NCBI RefSeq assembly: GCF_017873555.1
Contig: NZ_JAGGKE010000001.1
Span: 409,816-473,815 of the forward strand
Direction of reading: 5' to 3'
DNA: 64,000 nucleotides
DNA from: Halorubrum trapanicum
GTDB taxonomy: Archaea; Halobacteriota; Halobacteria; Halobacteriales; Haloferacaceae
Shown: piece by piece, positions 54,135-62,871 of the stretch
Layout of the letters: each line of letters opens with the position of its first letter
Position numbering within the stretch: the stretch's first letter is position 1
Program-made: the position numbers and the translations under genes
The notes under the pieces: model-generated
The model's input: the letters and a program-made list of their open reading frames with translations, nothing else
Told to the model about the DNA's origin: nothing
The model's database searches: none

Positions 54135-54220
54135 GCCCGAACTACGCGGCGGGAACTATATAAATGGGCGAGCGACGGTCGTCGGACAACTGACTCGCGG
54201 GGATTCGTAAATTCACTTGC

Positions 54221-54622
54221 GGTGGCGCGTGCCTGCGAGCGGGCCGCCGGCCCGCGAGTCGCACGCGCGAGGGAGTCGCTGGCGGCGTCAGCCGCCAGCG
54301 ACGAGGTTGGGGAGGCGTGAGGCGCGGTTGCTGTGCTGTGCGGGGTGGGACTCAAAGGGGCAGCCGTGAGGCGGGCGCAGGCGATGTAAGGACCGCAAGG
54401 AGGGAGCGTCAGCGACCGACTGAGGACCGCAACGAGCGTGCGCCCGCCTCACGGCTGGGGCTTTGGAGGCGTTCTCCATCGATCCGCAGTCGGGCACGTA
54501 TCGCCGAGGGACTGGGGCTTTGGAGGCCTTCACCGGCGATCCGTACTCGGCTGCTTATAAGCGGACGACTGGGAGTCCAACGGCGTACACCGCGGAATCG
54601 ACGACCGATGAACACCGGCGGT
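54221..54622 (-). repeat. Structured dispersed repeat, copy 2
   Basis: It has the same order as copy 1. Stem A: GCGTGC 54227-54232 with GCACGC 54261-54266, inner CGGGCC/GGCCCG at 54240-54245 and 54249-54254. Stem B: 12-bp GTCGCTGGCGGC 54275-54286 with 54291-54302 around a 4-nt loop. The conserved linker with GACTCAAAGGGGCAG follows. Stem C: CAGCCGTGAGGCGGGCGCA 54361-54379 with 54439-54457. Stem C differs from copy 1 at several positions on both arms and stays fully paired. 57-nt units start at 54452 and 54509, with a decayed third at 54566. It lies between a membrane-protein gene and the PHP gene, both on the minus strand. Confidence 0.85.
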
Positions 54623-54629
54623 ATCCCGC

Positions 54630-55043
54630 TCACTTTTCCAGCAGCGTCACCGTCTCCCCGGCCAGCACGACGAGCGCGATCGCCGACCCCAACACGAGCG
54701 TGATCAGGGGGCCGACGAACGCTCCCCGACCGCCGTACGTGAGCGCTCCCGGCGACGCGACGACTGTCCGGAGGTTCAACAGAAATGCCAACAGCGTGAG
54801 GACGCCGAGACCGCCGAGGACGACCGCCTCGACGTTCCACTCGCCCGAGCGGACGCCGTACAGCGCGAGAACGGCGAGCAGCGACGGGGCGAGCCAGATA
54901 GCGGCACCGAAAACCGGCCCGACGGCCGAGCCGCTGATACGGGTGATCAGTGACGGGAACCCGAGAACCGCTACGACGAGGACCAGACAGGTGACGGAGA
55001 GCGCGATCACAGCCGGCCGGGTTCGAGAGGTCGAGTTCACCAT
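54630..55043 (-). CDS. Four-helix membrane protein of unknown function
   Basis: This 137-residue protein has four hydrophobic segments: VIALSVTCLVLVVAVLGFPS, IWLAPSLLAVLALYGV, AVVLGGLGVLTLLAFLL and FVGPLITLVLGSAIALVVLA. Only short loops lie between them. No motif was recognised. It lies 33 bp downstream of the DUF7139-like gene on the same strand. Confidence 0.65.
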   Translation of the reverse strand: MVNSTSRTRPAVIALSVTCLVLVVAVLGFPSLITRISGSAVGPVFGAAIWLAPSLLAVLALYGVRSGEWNVEAVVLGGLGVLTLLAFLLNLRTVVASPGALTYGGRGAFVGPLITLVLGSAIALVVLAGETVTLLEK

Positions 55044-55076
55044 TATCGTGGTTCGTGGGTGCCTGACGCGAGCGAG

Positions 55077-56021
55077 TCAGCCGAACAGCCCCTTGATCCT
55101 GTCGACGACCGAGCCGTCCTCGTCGGCCGCCTCGGCCTCCTTCCGCTGCTGTTCGCGCAGTTCGCGGAGCTTCGCGGCCTGGTCGTCGGTCCCTTGCCCG
55201 CTGTCGGTCTTCGTCTCGCCGCCCTGGAGGCCCTGTAACTCCGAAACCGCGTCGTTGACCGTGCCGGAGGTCGTTCGCGTCTCGGTCGCGGACCCAGCGA
55301 GCTTCTCGGTGTCGACGTCGGCGTCGTCGACCGCGCTCGTGTTCAGCTCCAGCCGGCGCGTCTCGGAGCGCTCGACGCCGCCCCACGTCAGCTCCGCGTC
55401 CTCCAGCTCGCGTTCGATGTCGGTGCGGACCGACTCCTCGGTGACCTCCTCGTCGCCGCCCGCCGCTCCCGCGCCCGCCTCGCCACCGGCACCCGCGCCG
55501 GCGCCGCCTCCGGCCGCCCCCGCGCCGCTCGCGGCCGCGCCGCCCGTCACGCGCTCGACGCGGTGCGCGACCAGGGCGCCGCCCGTCGCGCCGATGACCG
55601 CCACCAGCCCGACGCTGTAGACGGCGACGACCTGCGCGCTGTAGTCGGGGTTGACGACGACGTTCCAGTTGTGCGGGTACGCCCAGACGAACGCGCCGAC
55701 CCCGGCGAGCGTGATTACCCCTCCGGCGCTCGCGAGGTACAGCATCCGACGGTCGACCGGCAGGAGGACGACGATGCCGAACAGCAGCGCGGGGAGACCG
55801 ACCGCGCCCGCGACGGCCGCGACCTCGCGGACCGCGTACGTCGAGAGCGCGGTCGGGTCGAGCGTCGCGCTGTAGAGGAACACGACGACCCCGATCACTC
55901 CGAGCGCGATACCGGCGAAGAACAGCCCGAACCCGGCGTACACGTCGATCGTCCGGTCCGGGTCGCCGACGTACCGCCGGTAGTACTCCATGAGGACGTT
56001 CTCGGCGTCCGCTTCGCTCAT
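55077..56021 (-). CDS. Membrane protein with long acidic coil tail (DUF7139-like)
   Basis: This 314-residue protein has about five helices in the N-terminal half, followed by an Ala/Gly-rich linker and a polar acidic tail ending RIKGLFG, which could be amphipathic. It begins MSEADAENVLMEYYRRYVGD. LLPVDRRMLYLASAGGVITL and NWNVVVNPDYSAQVVAVYSV are other segments. It resembles a haloarchaeal DUF7139-type family (from memory). Older annotations call it permease-like, but no transport motif is seen. The start at 56021 avoids an Arg/Gly-rich extension. Confidence 0.72.
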   Translation of the reverse strand: MSEADAENVLMEYYRRYVGDPDRTIDVYAGFGLFFAGIALGVIGVVVFLYSATLDPTALSTYAVREVAAVAGAVGLPALLFGIVVLLPVDRRMLYLASAGGVITLAGVGAFVWAYPHNWNVVVNPDYSAQVVAVYSVGLVAVIGATGGALVAHRVERVTGGAAASGAGAAGGGAGAGAGGEAGAGAAGGDEEVTEESVRTDIERELEDAELTWGGVERSETRRLELNTSAVDDADVDTEKLAGSATETRTTSGTVNDAVSELQGLQGGETKTDSGQGTDDQAAKLRELREQQRKEAEAADEDGSVVDRIKGLFG

Positions 56022-56165
56022 GTCCGAACGTTTCCGCCGAGTGTAATGACTGTTACCCCGAGCGGTGGCGACCGGAGCGGGACCTCGCCGGCTCCCCGGC
56101 CGCCGCGTCCCCCACCCGACCCGTGCGTTTTTCACGGCGGGCGACGACGTTCGACGCGAGAATCC

Positions 56166-56342
56166 GTGTCGCCCGAGTGCCCCCGCTGCGGCGGCGACCT
56201 GTCGACGCTCTCGCTCGGCGCCGCCACCGCCGTCGCCTGCGACGACTGCGGCTACGCCGACGTCGAGGCCGACCACTCCGGCGAACCGGAGTTCGCCGAG
56301 AGCTGGGCGGACGCGCTCGCGCGCTTCGAGGAGAACCAGTAA
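56166..56342 (+). CDS. Small zinc-ribbon protein
   Basis: This 58-residue protein starts at a GTG. CPRCGGDLSTLSLG and CDDCGYADVEADH give four Cys in two CxxC knuckles typical of a zinc ribbon, followed by an acidic helix (EFAESWADALARFEEN). It is too small for an enzyme. It precedes and is co-directional with the next acidic protein gene, 21 bp apart. Function is unknown. Confidence 0.7.
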   Translation: MSPECPRCGGDLSTLSLGAATAVACDDCGYADVEADHSGEPEFAESWADALARFEENQ

Positions 56343-56363
56343 CCGCTCGATCGGACCCACACC

Positions 56364-57134
56364 ATGCCCACGCTCGACATCACCGACGACCACGCGGACC
56401 GGATCGAAGCGCTCCGCGAGGAGCTGGCCGCGGCCCACGCCGGCCCGTACGCCTCAGTCGACCGCGAGGACGCGCTCGCGTACCTGCTCGACCTCGCGGA
56501 CGCCGTCGACGACCCCGACCGCCTCGCGGCGCCGCCGTCCGGCGACGATGCGGACGGAGACGGGGAGGCGGGCGAGGATGCGGACGGTACCGGACCCGAC
56601 GCGCCATTCGACCGCGACCGCGCCCGAGAACTGCTGGCGGCCCGGAACCGACGACACGGCGACCCCGAGCCGGACGATCCGATGGATCTGTCCGACATCG
56701 GCGCCGCCTTCGAGATCACGGGACGCAGCGAGATGACGAAGCCCGAACTCGTCGACGCCATCCTCGACGCCGCCGAGCGTCTCGCCGCCGACCCGTTCGC
56801 GCGCGTCGACGTCGACCCCGACGACGAGGCGACCGCCGACGGTGACGACGCCGGAGTCGACCGCGACGGGGCCGACGCCGACGAAACCGAGTCGGCCGAC
56901 GCGGGCGACGACGACACGAACGACGCCGACGCGGGCGACAACGCGAGCGACGACGACAGCAACGACGGCGGCGCCGGCCAGCTGGACGCGATGATGAGCC
57001 TCCTCGACACTCACGGGGACAAGTGGCGCGAGGCGGACGGCGACGCGCGGTACGAGGTCGACCTCCCGGACGGGAGCGTCGAGACCGCCCGAACCAAAGA
57101 CGACGTGCGCGCGCTGCTGTTCAAGAACTACTGA
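56364..57134 (+). CDS. Acidic protein with SAP-like segment, haloarchaeal
   Basis: This 256-residue protein is strongly acidic with an Asp/Gly/Ala-rich linker (residues about 145-205). It has a conserved-looking N-terminal helix (DHADRIEALREELAAAH) and a MTKPELVDAILDAAER helix-turn-helix that resembles a SAP or Rho-N nucleic-acid-binding segment. The C-terminal block (MMSLLDTHGDKWRE to VRALLFKNY) is a compact domain. Function unknown. A DNA- or RNA-related role is a guess from the SAP-like helix. Confidence 0.65.
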   Translation: MPTLDITDDHADRIEALREELAAAHAGPYASVDREDALAYLLDLADAVDDPDRLAAPPSGDDADGDGEAGEDADGTGPDAPFDRDRARELLAARNRRHGDPEPDDPMDLSDIGAAFEITGRSEMTKPELVDAILDAAERLAADPFARVDVDPDDEATADGDDAGVDRDGADADETESADAGDDDTNDADAGDNASDDDSNDGGAGQLDAMMSLLDTHGDKWREADGDARYEVDLPDGSVETARTKDDVRALLFKNY

Positions 57135-57152
57135 CGACGACACCACCGACCA

Positions 57153-57458
57153 ATGGGATTCATCGACGCGGTCCGCGCGTGGCTCTTCGGCGCGGACGAC
57201 GAGGCGGACGACGCGGCCGAATCGGGCGACGAAACGGAATCGAGCGGTAGCGACGCGGGCGACGCCGACGAACCCGACGGACTCGACCCCGCGGCCGCGA
57301 CCGAGACGCGGACCGCAGCCGCCACCGACGACGCGGTCGACGCCCTCCGCGACGTCCGGGGATCCGGACCGCCCGCCGACGAGACGGGCGAGGGTAGCGA
57401 GACCGAGACCGGCGGCGACCGCGAGCGACCCCCCGACGACGACCGCAGGAAGCGTTAG
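57153..57458 (+). CDS. Small acidic protein of unknown function
   Basis: This 101-residue protein begins with a short hydrophobic helix (GFIDAVRAWLFGADD), then is Asp/Glu/Ala/Gly-rich and probably disordered. It lies 18 bp after the preceding gene and 24 bp before the deaminase ATG. Coding is supported by frame and context, not by homology. Confidence 0.5.
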   Translation: MGFIDAVRAWLFGADDEADDAAESGDETESSGSDAGDADEPDGLDPAAATETRTAAATDDAVDALRDVRGSGPPADETGEGSETETGGDRERPPDDDRRKR

Positions 57459-57482
57459 GTGGCCGCGGCGGGACGTGCCCGT

Positions 57483-57992
57483 ATGGCCGACGAGAACGCG
57501 CTCGGCGAGCCGGCGGCGGGCGACCTCCCGCCGGACGCGACCGACCGCGAGTACGTGGACCGAGCGATCGAGCTGGCCGAAGCCGCCGTCGCGGTCGGTG
57601 ACACCCCGTTCGGCGCGCTGCTCGTCGTCGACGGCGAGGTCGTCCGCGAGGCCCGGAACGAGACGAGAACCGAGGAGGACGTCGCTGCCCACCCCGAACT
57701 GACGCTCGCGCGGTGGGCCGCGCGCGAATTCGGCGCCGACGAGCCGGCTGCGTGTACGATGTACGCCAGCACGGAGCCGTGCCCCATGTGCGCGACCGCG
57801 ATCCACTACGCGGGGATCGACCGGGTCGTCTTCGGCGTCGACGGCGAGACGCTGGCCGACCTCTCTGGCGGCGTGGTCCCGATCCCCTGCGAGGAGGTGA
57901 TCCGCCGCGCCGACGGCGAGACGAGCGTCGAGGGACCGATCGCCGCCGACGCCGCGACGAGCGTCCACGAGTCCTTCTTCGGCGAGCCGTGA
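57483..57992 (+). CDS. Nucleoside/nucleobase deaminase (CDA fold)
   Basis: This 169-residue protein has the cytidine-deaminase-like zinc site: H70-P71-E72 in VAAHPELTLARWAA (HPE instead of the usual HAE) and C100-P-M-C103 in STEPCPMCATAIHYAG. FGALLVVDGEVV is the first strand pair. It resembles guanine/tRNA-adenosine-type deaminases. Its stop overlaps the PfkB start (GTGA), so both act in one pathway, probably nucleobase or nucleoside salvage. The ATG at 57483 is used. A GTG at 57459 would add eight residues. Confidence 0.88.
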   Translation: MADENALGEPAAGDLPPDATDREYVDRAIELAEAAVAVGDTPFGALLVVDGEVVREARNETRTEEDVAAHPELTLARWAAREFGADEPAACTMYASTEPCPMCATAIHYAGIDRVVFGVDGETLADLSGGVVPIPCEEVIRRADGETSVEGPIAADAATSVHESFFGEP

Positions 57993-59113
57993 CGACGGAA
58001 TCGAACTCCGGAGACGGGGACGACACCGAGAGGACGGAGGGGGCGGTCCGGACCGGCGGCTCCCCCGCGATCCTCTCGGTCGGCGCCGCGGCGATAGACG
58101 AGTGGTACGCGGTCAGCAACCTCCCGGAGCCGGACGGGGGCGCGTTCGCCCGCGAGGTCACGTCCGCGTTCGGGGGCGTCGGCGCGAACGCCGCGGTCGC
58201 GCTCGACCGCCTCGGCCGCGACGCGGGGCTGATCAGCCGCGTCGGCGACGACGAGTACGGGCGACGCGCGCTGGAGTACCTCGACGAGACCGGCGTCGAC
58301 GCGACCCACGTCGCGGTCGGCGACGACCCCCACACGCGGTCGCTGATCCTCCGCGACCCGGAGGGCGAGCGCGCCATCGTCACCGCGGGCGAGAGCTTCC
58401 GCGGACTCCGACTGGGCGACGACGCGCTGGCGGCGATGGCCGACGCCGACGCGGTGTTCCTCACCGCCTACGCGCCGGATCGCGCCGCGAGACAGGTTCT
58501 CGACCGGGTCGAGTCCCTCCGAGAGCGCGCCGCCGAGCGTCCGGAAGCGGACCCGCCCGCGCTCGTCTTCGACCTCTCCGGCCCGGTCGAGGAGCTGGTC
58601 GGACGCGGGACCGAGCCGGAAACGGTCCACCGGTTCCTCCATCGGGCCGACCTGTTCGTCGCGGACGGCGTCGCCGCCCCCGCGTTCTTCGGCTCGGCGG
58701 ACTCGGCGGTCGAGCGGGTCGCGGCCGCGCAGACTCGGGCGACACGCCCGCGGGGACACCGAGGACCGACGTGGCCCCGCGCCGTCCTCACGCACGGCGC
58801 GGACGGGATGACGGCGATCGCCGGCGGCGAGGTCTCCCGGTTCGACGCGTTCGACGTCGAGACCGTCGACGCCACCGGCGCCGGCGACGCGTTCACCGCC
58901 GGGCTGATCGACCAGTGGATCGCGGGGGGATCGCCCGGGACCGCCGCGGAGCCGCTCGCCGACCGCGACTGCGTCGCTCCCGGCGTGCGGTTCGCGGCCG
59001 CGGTCGCCGCGATCAACTGTACCGCCCGGTTCACGCAGCCGGGACTCCCGACGCGGGACGAGGTCGAGTCGTTCCTCGCGGAGCGCGGGTACGGGCCGGC
59101 CGGGAGTCGGTGA
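57989..59113 (+). CDS. PfkB-family carbohydrate/nucleoside kinase
   Basis: This 374-residue protein has the PfkB motifs SVGAAAIDEWYAVSNLP, GGVGANAAVALDRLG and the catalytic DATGAGDAFTAGL with D300. It has a long insertion (residues about 215-265) before AVLTHGADGMTAIAG. The substrate cannot be chosen from sequence: ribose, ribose-1-phosphate or a nucleoside are plausible, given the coupled deaminase. The GTG start overlaps the deaminase stop. It is convergent with the BtpA gene, 21 bp apart. Confidence 0.88.
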   Translation: MTTESNSGDGDDTERTEGAVRTGGSPAILSVGAAAIDEWYAVSNLPEPDGGAFAREVTSAFGGVGANAAVALDRLGRDAGLISRVGDDEYGRRALEYLDETGVDATHVAVGDDPHTRSLILRDPEGERAIVTAGESFRGLRLGDDALAAMADADAVFLTAYAPDRAARQVLDRVESLRERAAERPEADPPALVFDLSGPVEELVGRGTEPETVHRFLHRADLFVADGVAAPAFFGSADSAVERVAAAQTRATRPRGHRGPTWPRAVLTHGADGMTAIAGGEVSRFDAFDVETVDATGAGDAFTAGLIDQWIAGGSPGTAAEPLADRDCVAPGVRFAAAVAAINCTARFTQPGLPTRDEVESFLAERGYGPAGSR

Positions 59114-59134
59114 CTCGGATCGGACCCGTGAGCG

Positions 59135-59962
59135 TCACCGCACCGCGTCGGCGGCCGCGACGAGGGCGGCGACGCGGTCGGCGTCGATCGGCGCGGTCGT
59201 CACGCCGCCGCGCTTGAGGGCGGTGCCGACGATGGCGCCGTCGGCGATATCGAGCAGGTCGGCGACCGTCTCGGGGGTGACGCCGCTGCCGACGAGGATC
59301 GGCGTGTCGAGTCCGTGGCGCTCGCGCTCGGCGACGACCGCCTCCAAATCCGTCGCGTCGACCGCCTCGCCGGTCCCGGAGCCGGAGGCGATGACGGCGT
59401 CGGCGAGGCCGCGCTCGGCGGTGTCCGCGAACGACTCGGCGGCGTAGCCCTCGGGGGTCAGCGGCGCGGAGTGTTTCACGTCGGTGTCGGCGAAGACGCC
59501 GACGTCGACGCCCAGGCGGTCACGCAGGCGGAGCGTCTCGTGGGCGCGCCCCTGGACGATCCCCTGATCCGTGACGCGGGCGCCGGTGTGGACGTTCACG
59601 CGGACGAAGTCGGCGTCGACCGCGGCGGCGACCGAGAGGGCGGCATCGGCGTCGTTCCGGAGGACGTTGATCCCGAGCGGGAGGTCGGTCTCGGCGGCGA
59701 CTGCGGTCGCGGCGCGGGTCACGCCGGCGACGACGTGGGGCGGGACCTCGTCGGGGTAGAACGGCGCGTCGCCGAAGTTCTCGATCACGATCCCGTCGAC
59801 GCCGCCGCGGTCGAGCGCCCGCGCGTCGCTCGCGGCCCGGTCGACCGCCGCGCGCATCGCCTCTCGCCCGTCGTCGGGCGCTTTGGGCGCGCCCGGCAGC
59901 GGCGGGAGGTGGACCATGCCGAGCAGCGGCGCAGTCGTGCCGAAGGTGGACTCGAACTCCAT
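59135..59962 (-). CDS. BtpA/SgcQ family TIM-barrel protein
   Basis: This 275-residue protein has [53 protein letters not shown] and [16 protein letters not shown], the BtpA/SgcQ family pattern of a TIM barrel with a GSG phosphate-binding loop. BtpA affects photosystem I in cyanobacteria, but archaeal members are likely sugar or phosphate enzymes. It is convergent with the PfkB kinase. A pentose-related role is possible. The function is unknown. Confidence 0.88.
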   Translation of the reverse strand: MEFESTFGTTAPLLGMVHLPPLPGAPKAPDDGREAMRAAVDRAASDARALDRGGVDGIVIENFGDAPFYPDEVPPHVVAGVTRAATAVAAETDLPLGINVLRNDADAALSVAAAVDADFVRVNVHTGARVTDQGIVQGRAHETLRLRDRLGVDVGVFADTDVKHSAPLTPEGYAAESFADTAERGLADAVIASGSGTGEAVDATDLEAVVAERERHGLDTPILVGSGVTPETVADLLDIADGAIVGTALKRGGVTTAPIDADRVAALVAAADAVR

Positions 59963-60038
59963 CGTGGGTGCCGAGGAGGCGCCCGGACAAAAGCCTCCCC
60001 ACAGCGTTTAGGGCGCCGGCCGTCTGGGTCCGATCGAG

Positions 60039-60536
60039 ATGGGAATCGACGCGACGGACCCCGGCGACGGCGACGTGACGCTCGTCTTCTCGCTCGGCGC
60101 CGCGCGCTCGCTCGCGGACCCGGCCGCGGCGTTCGCCGACGCGCGCCGGTGGGGCCGCCACGTCGGTATCGTCGCGAACGAGGCGGACCAGGTGGCGGCG
60201 TTCGCCCGCGACCACGGGATCGAGAACGATTACGCGCTCACGAACTGGGACAAGTGGGGGACGCTGGCGGACGTCCGCGAGGAGAGCGCCGCGCCGCGGT
60301 GCGTGTTCGTCGGTACCACCCGCGCGGACGAGCGCGTCGCGACGGAGACCGGCTACGAGTTCCTGCGGGTCGACGAGGCCGCAGCGAAGGCCGGTTGGGA
60401 GGTGTCCGATCCGGGCGCGACGGGACCGAACGGCGACGGTCTCGACGGCGATGGTCGCGGCGGCGACGACCGCGGGTCCGGGGGCCTCGCTCGGCTTCGA
60501 CGGGTAGTCCGCGACGCGGTCTCGCGGTTCCGGTGA
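60039..60536 (+). CDS. Conserved haloarchaeal hypothetical protein (DUF7124-like)
   Basis: This 165-residue protein starts [20 protein letters not shown]. It has [40 protein letters not shown] and [20 protein letters not shown], which suggest a Rossmann-like fold, then a Gly/Asp-rich linker and a basic C-terminal helix ([15 protein letters not shown]). No catalytic motif was recognised. It resembles a DUF7124-type haloarchaeal family (memory only). A GTTTAGG box lies 30 nt upstream. Confidence 0.68.
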   Translation: MGIDATDPGDGDVTLVFSLGAARSLADPAAAFADARRWGRHVGIVANEADQVAAFARDHGIENDYALTNWDKWGTLADVREESAAPRCVFVGTTRADERVATETGYEFLRVDEAAAKAGWEVSDPGATGPNGDGLDGDGRGGDDRGSGGLARLRRVVRDAVSRFR

Positions 60537-60628
60537 GTCCCTGCTCCCCGCTCGTCAGGTCTCGCTCGTCGGCCGCGCCGGGCCCTCGCCCGCGGAAGGT
60601 ACAAACCGCTCGTCGCCCAACACGGGGT

Positions 60629-60976
60629 ATGTCCTCACCGCTCGCGGACGAGCCGGTCGAGCCGGCCGACGACGACGCGGAGCCGCTCGACGACGACGAG
60701 TACGCCGATTACTTCGACGAACTCGGTGACGCCTGGGAGGTGATCGACGACCACCACCTGGAGGCGAGCTACGAGTTCCCCGACTTCGAGACGGCGTTGG
60801 CGTTCACGAACGACGTGGGCGAGCTGGCCGAGGCAGAGTGGCACCACCCCGACATCGCGCTGTCGTGGGGCGAGGTCGGGATCGAGATCTGGAGCCACGA
60901 GGTCGGCGGGCTGACGCGCGCCGACTTCGTGATGGCGGCGCGGATGGACCGCCTGTACGCCGACTACGAGGGGTGA
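60629..60976 (+). CDS. Pterin-4a-carbinolamine dehydratase
   Basis: This 115-residue protein has an acidic N-terminus (about 35 residues), then [36 protein letters not shown] with the catalytic HHPD, and [20 protein letters not shown]. These are the 4a-hydroxytetrahydrobiopterin dehydratase motifs. It regenerates the pterin cofactor and may assist a folate/pterin enzyme. No aromatic hydroxylase gene is adjacent. The ATG at 60629 is the only sensible start. Confidence 0.9.
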   Translation: MSSPLADEPVEPADDDAEPLDDDEYADYFDELGDAWEVIDDHHLEASYEFPDFETALAFTNDVGELAEAEWHHPDIALSWGEVGIEIWSHEVGGLTRADFVMAARMDRLYADYEG

Positions 60977-61042
60977 CCGGACGGCCTCAGACCGGACACA
61001 GCAACGAACGAGTTTAAACCCCTCCCGGCGAAACGGAGGACA

Positions 61043-61525
61043 ATGAGCGAGAACGTCTTCCTGGTCCCGATCGACCCGGAGAACTTCGACCGAACGGTCC
61101 GGTCCCCCGTCGATCTCACCGACTACCCGGATCGGCCCGAACCCCTCGCGGACCTCGACGAGGCCCGCCTGTGGGCCGTCGACGACGACAGCGGCAACGG
61201 GTCGACGTTCGAGAAGATGAAGGCGGGCGACCTCCTGTTATTTTACGCGGACGACGAGTACGTCGCGACCGGGCGCATCGGCGAGACGTTCGAGGACGAC
61301 GACCGGTGGGCGAGCGGGGCGTTCTGGACCGCCTTTCCGACCACCCGAGTGTACACGGTCACCGAGTTCAACGCCGTCTCCGCGCCCAAGCGCGCCGTCA
61401 ACCGCATCTTCGACTACTCGTCGTCGTACACGCCCGGGTTCATGCGCGTCGCCGACGACCGGGTGAGCGCCGACCTCTCGTCGATCGAGTCCGCGCTGGA
61501 ACACTACACGAAGCGGAACGCCTGA
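61043..61525 (+). CDS. EVE/PUA-like domain protein
   Basis: This 160-residue protein has FEKMKAGDLLLFYADDEYVA, then TGRIGETFEDDDRWASGAFW, which resemble the EVE/ASCH PUA-like fold that binds modified bases. The N-terminus (VFLVPIDPENFDRTVRSPV) fits the first strand. Aromatic residues are well placed for base stacking. A TTTAAACC box ends 22 nt before the ATG, and GGAGGA lies 5 nt before it. The assignment is by pattern and moderately sure. Confidence 0.65.
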   Translation: MSENVFLVPIDPENFDRTVRSPVDLTDYPDRPEPLADLDEARLWAVDDDSGNGSTFEKMKAGDLLLFYADDEYVATGRIGETFEDDDRWASGAFWTAFPTTRVYTVTEFNAVSAPKRAVNRIFDYSSSYTPGFMRVADDRVSADLSSIESALEHYTKRNA

Positions 61526-61549
61526 GCGCGGGCCGTACGCGTCACTCCT

Positions 61550-62476
61550 TCACTCCTCGATCGCGCCGACCAGCGTCTCGTACGCCGACTCGTAGCGTGT
61601 CGCCACGCGGTCGGGATCCCCCCGAACGTCGCCGGACAGCGCCGGGAGCGGGACGGTCGCCAGCGGTTCGATCATCTCCGTCACCGCGTCGACGTGCTCC
61701 TCGCGGCTTCCCTCGCGCGGGCTTCCGGCGGCGACCTCTCGGGCCTTCGCGTACCGGTCGCCGGCGTAGATCCGTGCGCGGCCGGGGTCGACGACGGCGA
61801 CCGCGTCGGGCGCGACCGGCCCGTCGCGGGGGAGCGTCCCGGCGACGTCGGCGTACGACTCGACGACGACCGGGACCGGGGTCCGTGCGACCCGCGCCGC
61901 GAGCCGCTCGATCGCCGGGAGGTGCGCCTCGGCCATCACCTCGTTGAAATCGGGCACCTCGCGCACGCGGGTCGCGTCCGCGAGCGGGAGGCGCTCGACG
62001 AGGTCGTCGGGGAGCAGCCCCGCGCCCTCGGCCGCGCCGTTGACGACGAACCGCGTTCCGGACGCGGTCGTCACGCGGTCACAGAGGAAGGTGCGGTCGG
62101 CGTCGCCGAGTATCCCGGTCCGGCCCGGCGTCGGGCGCCAGAGCCGGTGGACGGGGTTGATCGACTCGGGCGTGACCGCCGAGGGGGACGGGGAGGGCGA
62201 CGACGGCGACTCGTCGGCGGTCTCCAGCGTCCGGGTGTTTGCGGCCGCGAGGGCCCGGGCGTCCTTCCCGTAGAGGCGGGCGGAATCGGTGGCGACCCGG
62301 TAGTCGTCGTGGTCGAACCAGTAGTCGTTGCCCGCGCGGGGCTTGACGCCGACGGCGTCGCCCGCGCGCTCCGCGAGGTGGGCGACCAGCCCCGCCGAGA
62401 AGGTGGTCTTGCCGGCGTCGACGCGGGCGCCGCCGGCGACGAGGTACACCGGCGGATCCGACGGCTCCCCGGTCAC
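61550..62476 (-). CDS. P-loop ATPase-like protein
   Basis: This 308-residue protein has an N-terminal Walker A-like GGARVDAGKTT at residues 15-25 (a deviant G-x4-GKT/S form), and VGVKPRAGNDYWFDHDDYRV. VPVVVESYADV and VAVVDPGRARI could hold the Walker B region. It has a Ser/Pro linker near residue 95. The overall form is like BioD/MinD-type SIMIBI ATPases, but no known substrate fits. The start GTG at 62476 overlaps the stop of the upstream gene. Confidence 0.78.
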   Translation of the reverse strand: MTGEPSDPPVYLVAGGARVDAGKTTFSAGLVAHLAERAGDAVGVKPRAGNDYWFDHDDYRVATDSARLYGKDARALAAANTRTLETADESPSSPSPSPSAVTPESINPVHRLWRPTPGRTGILGDADRTFLCDRVTTASGTRFVVNGAAEGAGLLPDDLVERLPLADATRVREVPDFNEVMAEAHLPAIERLAARVARTPVPVVVESYADVAGTLPRDGPVAPDAVAVVDPGRARIYAGDRYAKAREVAAGSPREGSREEHVDAVTEMIEPLATVPLPALSGDVRGDPDRVATRYESAYETLVGAIEE

Positions 62477-62796
62477 GCGGACTCGTCGACGGGGGTCGCG
62501 TCGCTATCGATGTCTGAGTCCGAGCCGCCCTCCGTTGCGAGTCCGTAGTAGCCCGGGCCGTCCTCGCTCAGCGGCTCGGCGACGACCATGTCCTCGGCGT
62601 AGACCAATACCCACGGGACCGCCCAGTCGACCAGCACCGCCTCGGTGTCCGGGTCAACCTCGGCGTCCGGCTCTAACCCCTGAAGCAGGCGACCGATCTC
62701 GGGGATCGTGTACATCTGGTCCGGCTCGAACAGCTCGGCAGGCTCGTAGAAGTCGCACGGGTAGGTGGCGTCGAACGCCGACTTCGGTTCGGGCAT
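62473..62796 (-). CDS. Small conserved haloarchaeal protein (DUF5827-like)
   Basis: This 107-residue protein has DATYPCDFYEPAELFEPDQM, YTIPEIGRLLQGLEPDAEVD and VLVDWAVPWVLVYAEDMVVAE. It is acidic, soluble and of unknown function. I recall a DUF5827 family with this pattern. It is co-transcribed with the P-loop ATPase (GTGA overlap). The ATG at 62796 is used since the longer frame runs into repeat copy 3. Confidence 0.75.
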   Translation of the reverse strand: MPEPKSAFDATYPCDFYEPAELFEPDQMYTIPEIGRLLQGLEPDAEVDPDTEAVLVDWAVPWVLVYAEDMVVAEPLSEDGPGYYGLATEGGSDSDIDSDATPVDESA

Positions 62797-62871
62797 GCGC
62801 GGGGATACGCGACCGCGTCCGTAAACGCTGCCGATACGATCCGAATCGATCCGATGACACTCGGACCAATG

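Noticed and set aside
52014..54320. A 768-codon plus-strand frame across glycerate kinase and PHP genes
   Set aside because: It crosses two convincing minus-strand genes and a repeat and has no domain signature.
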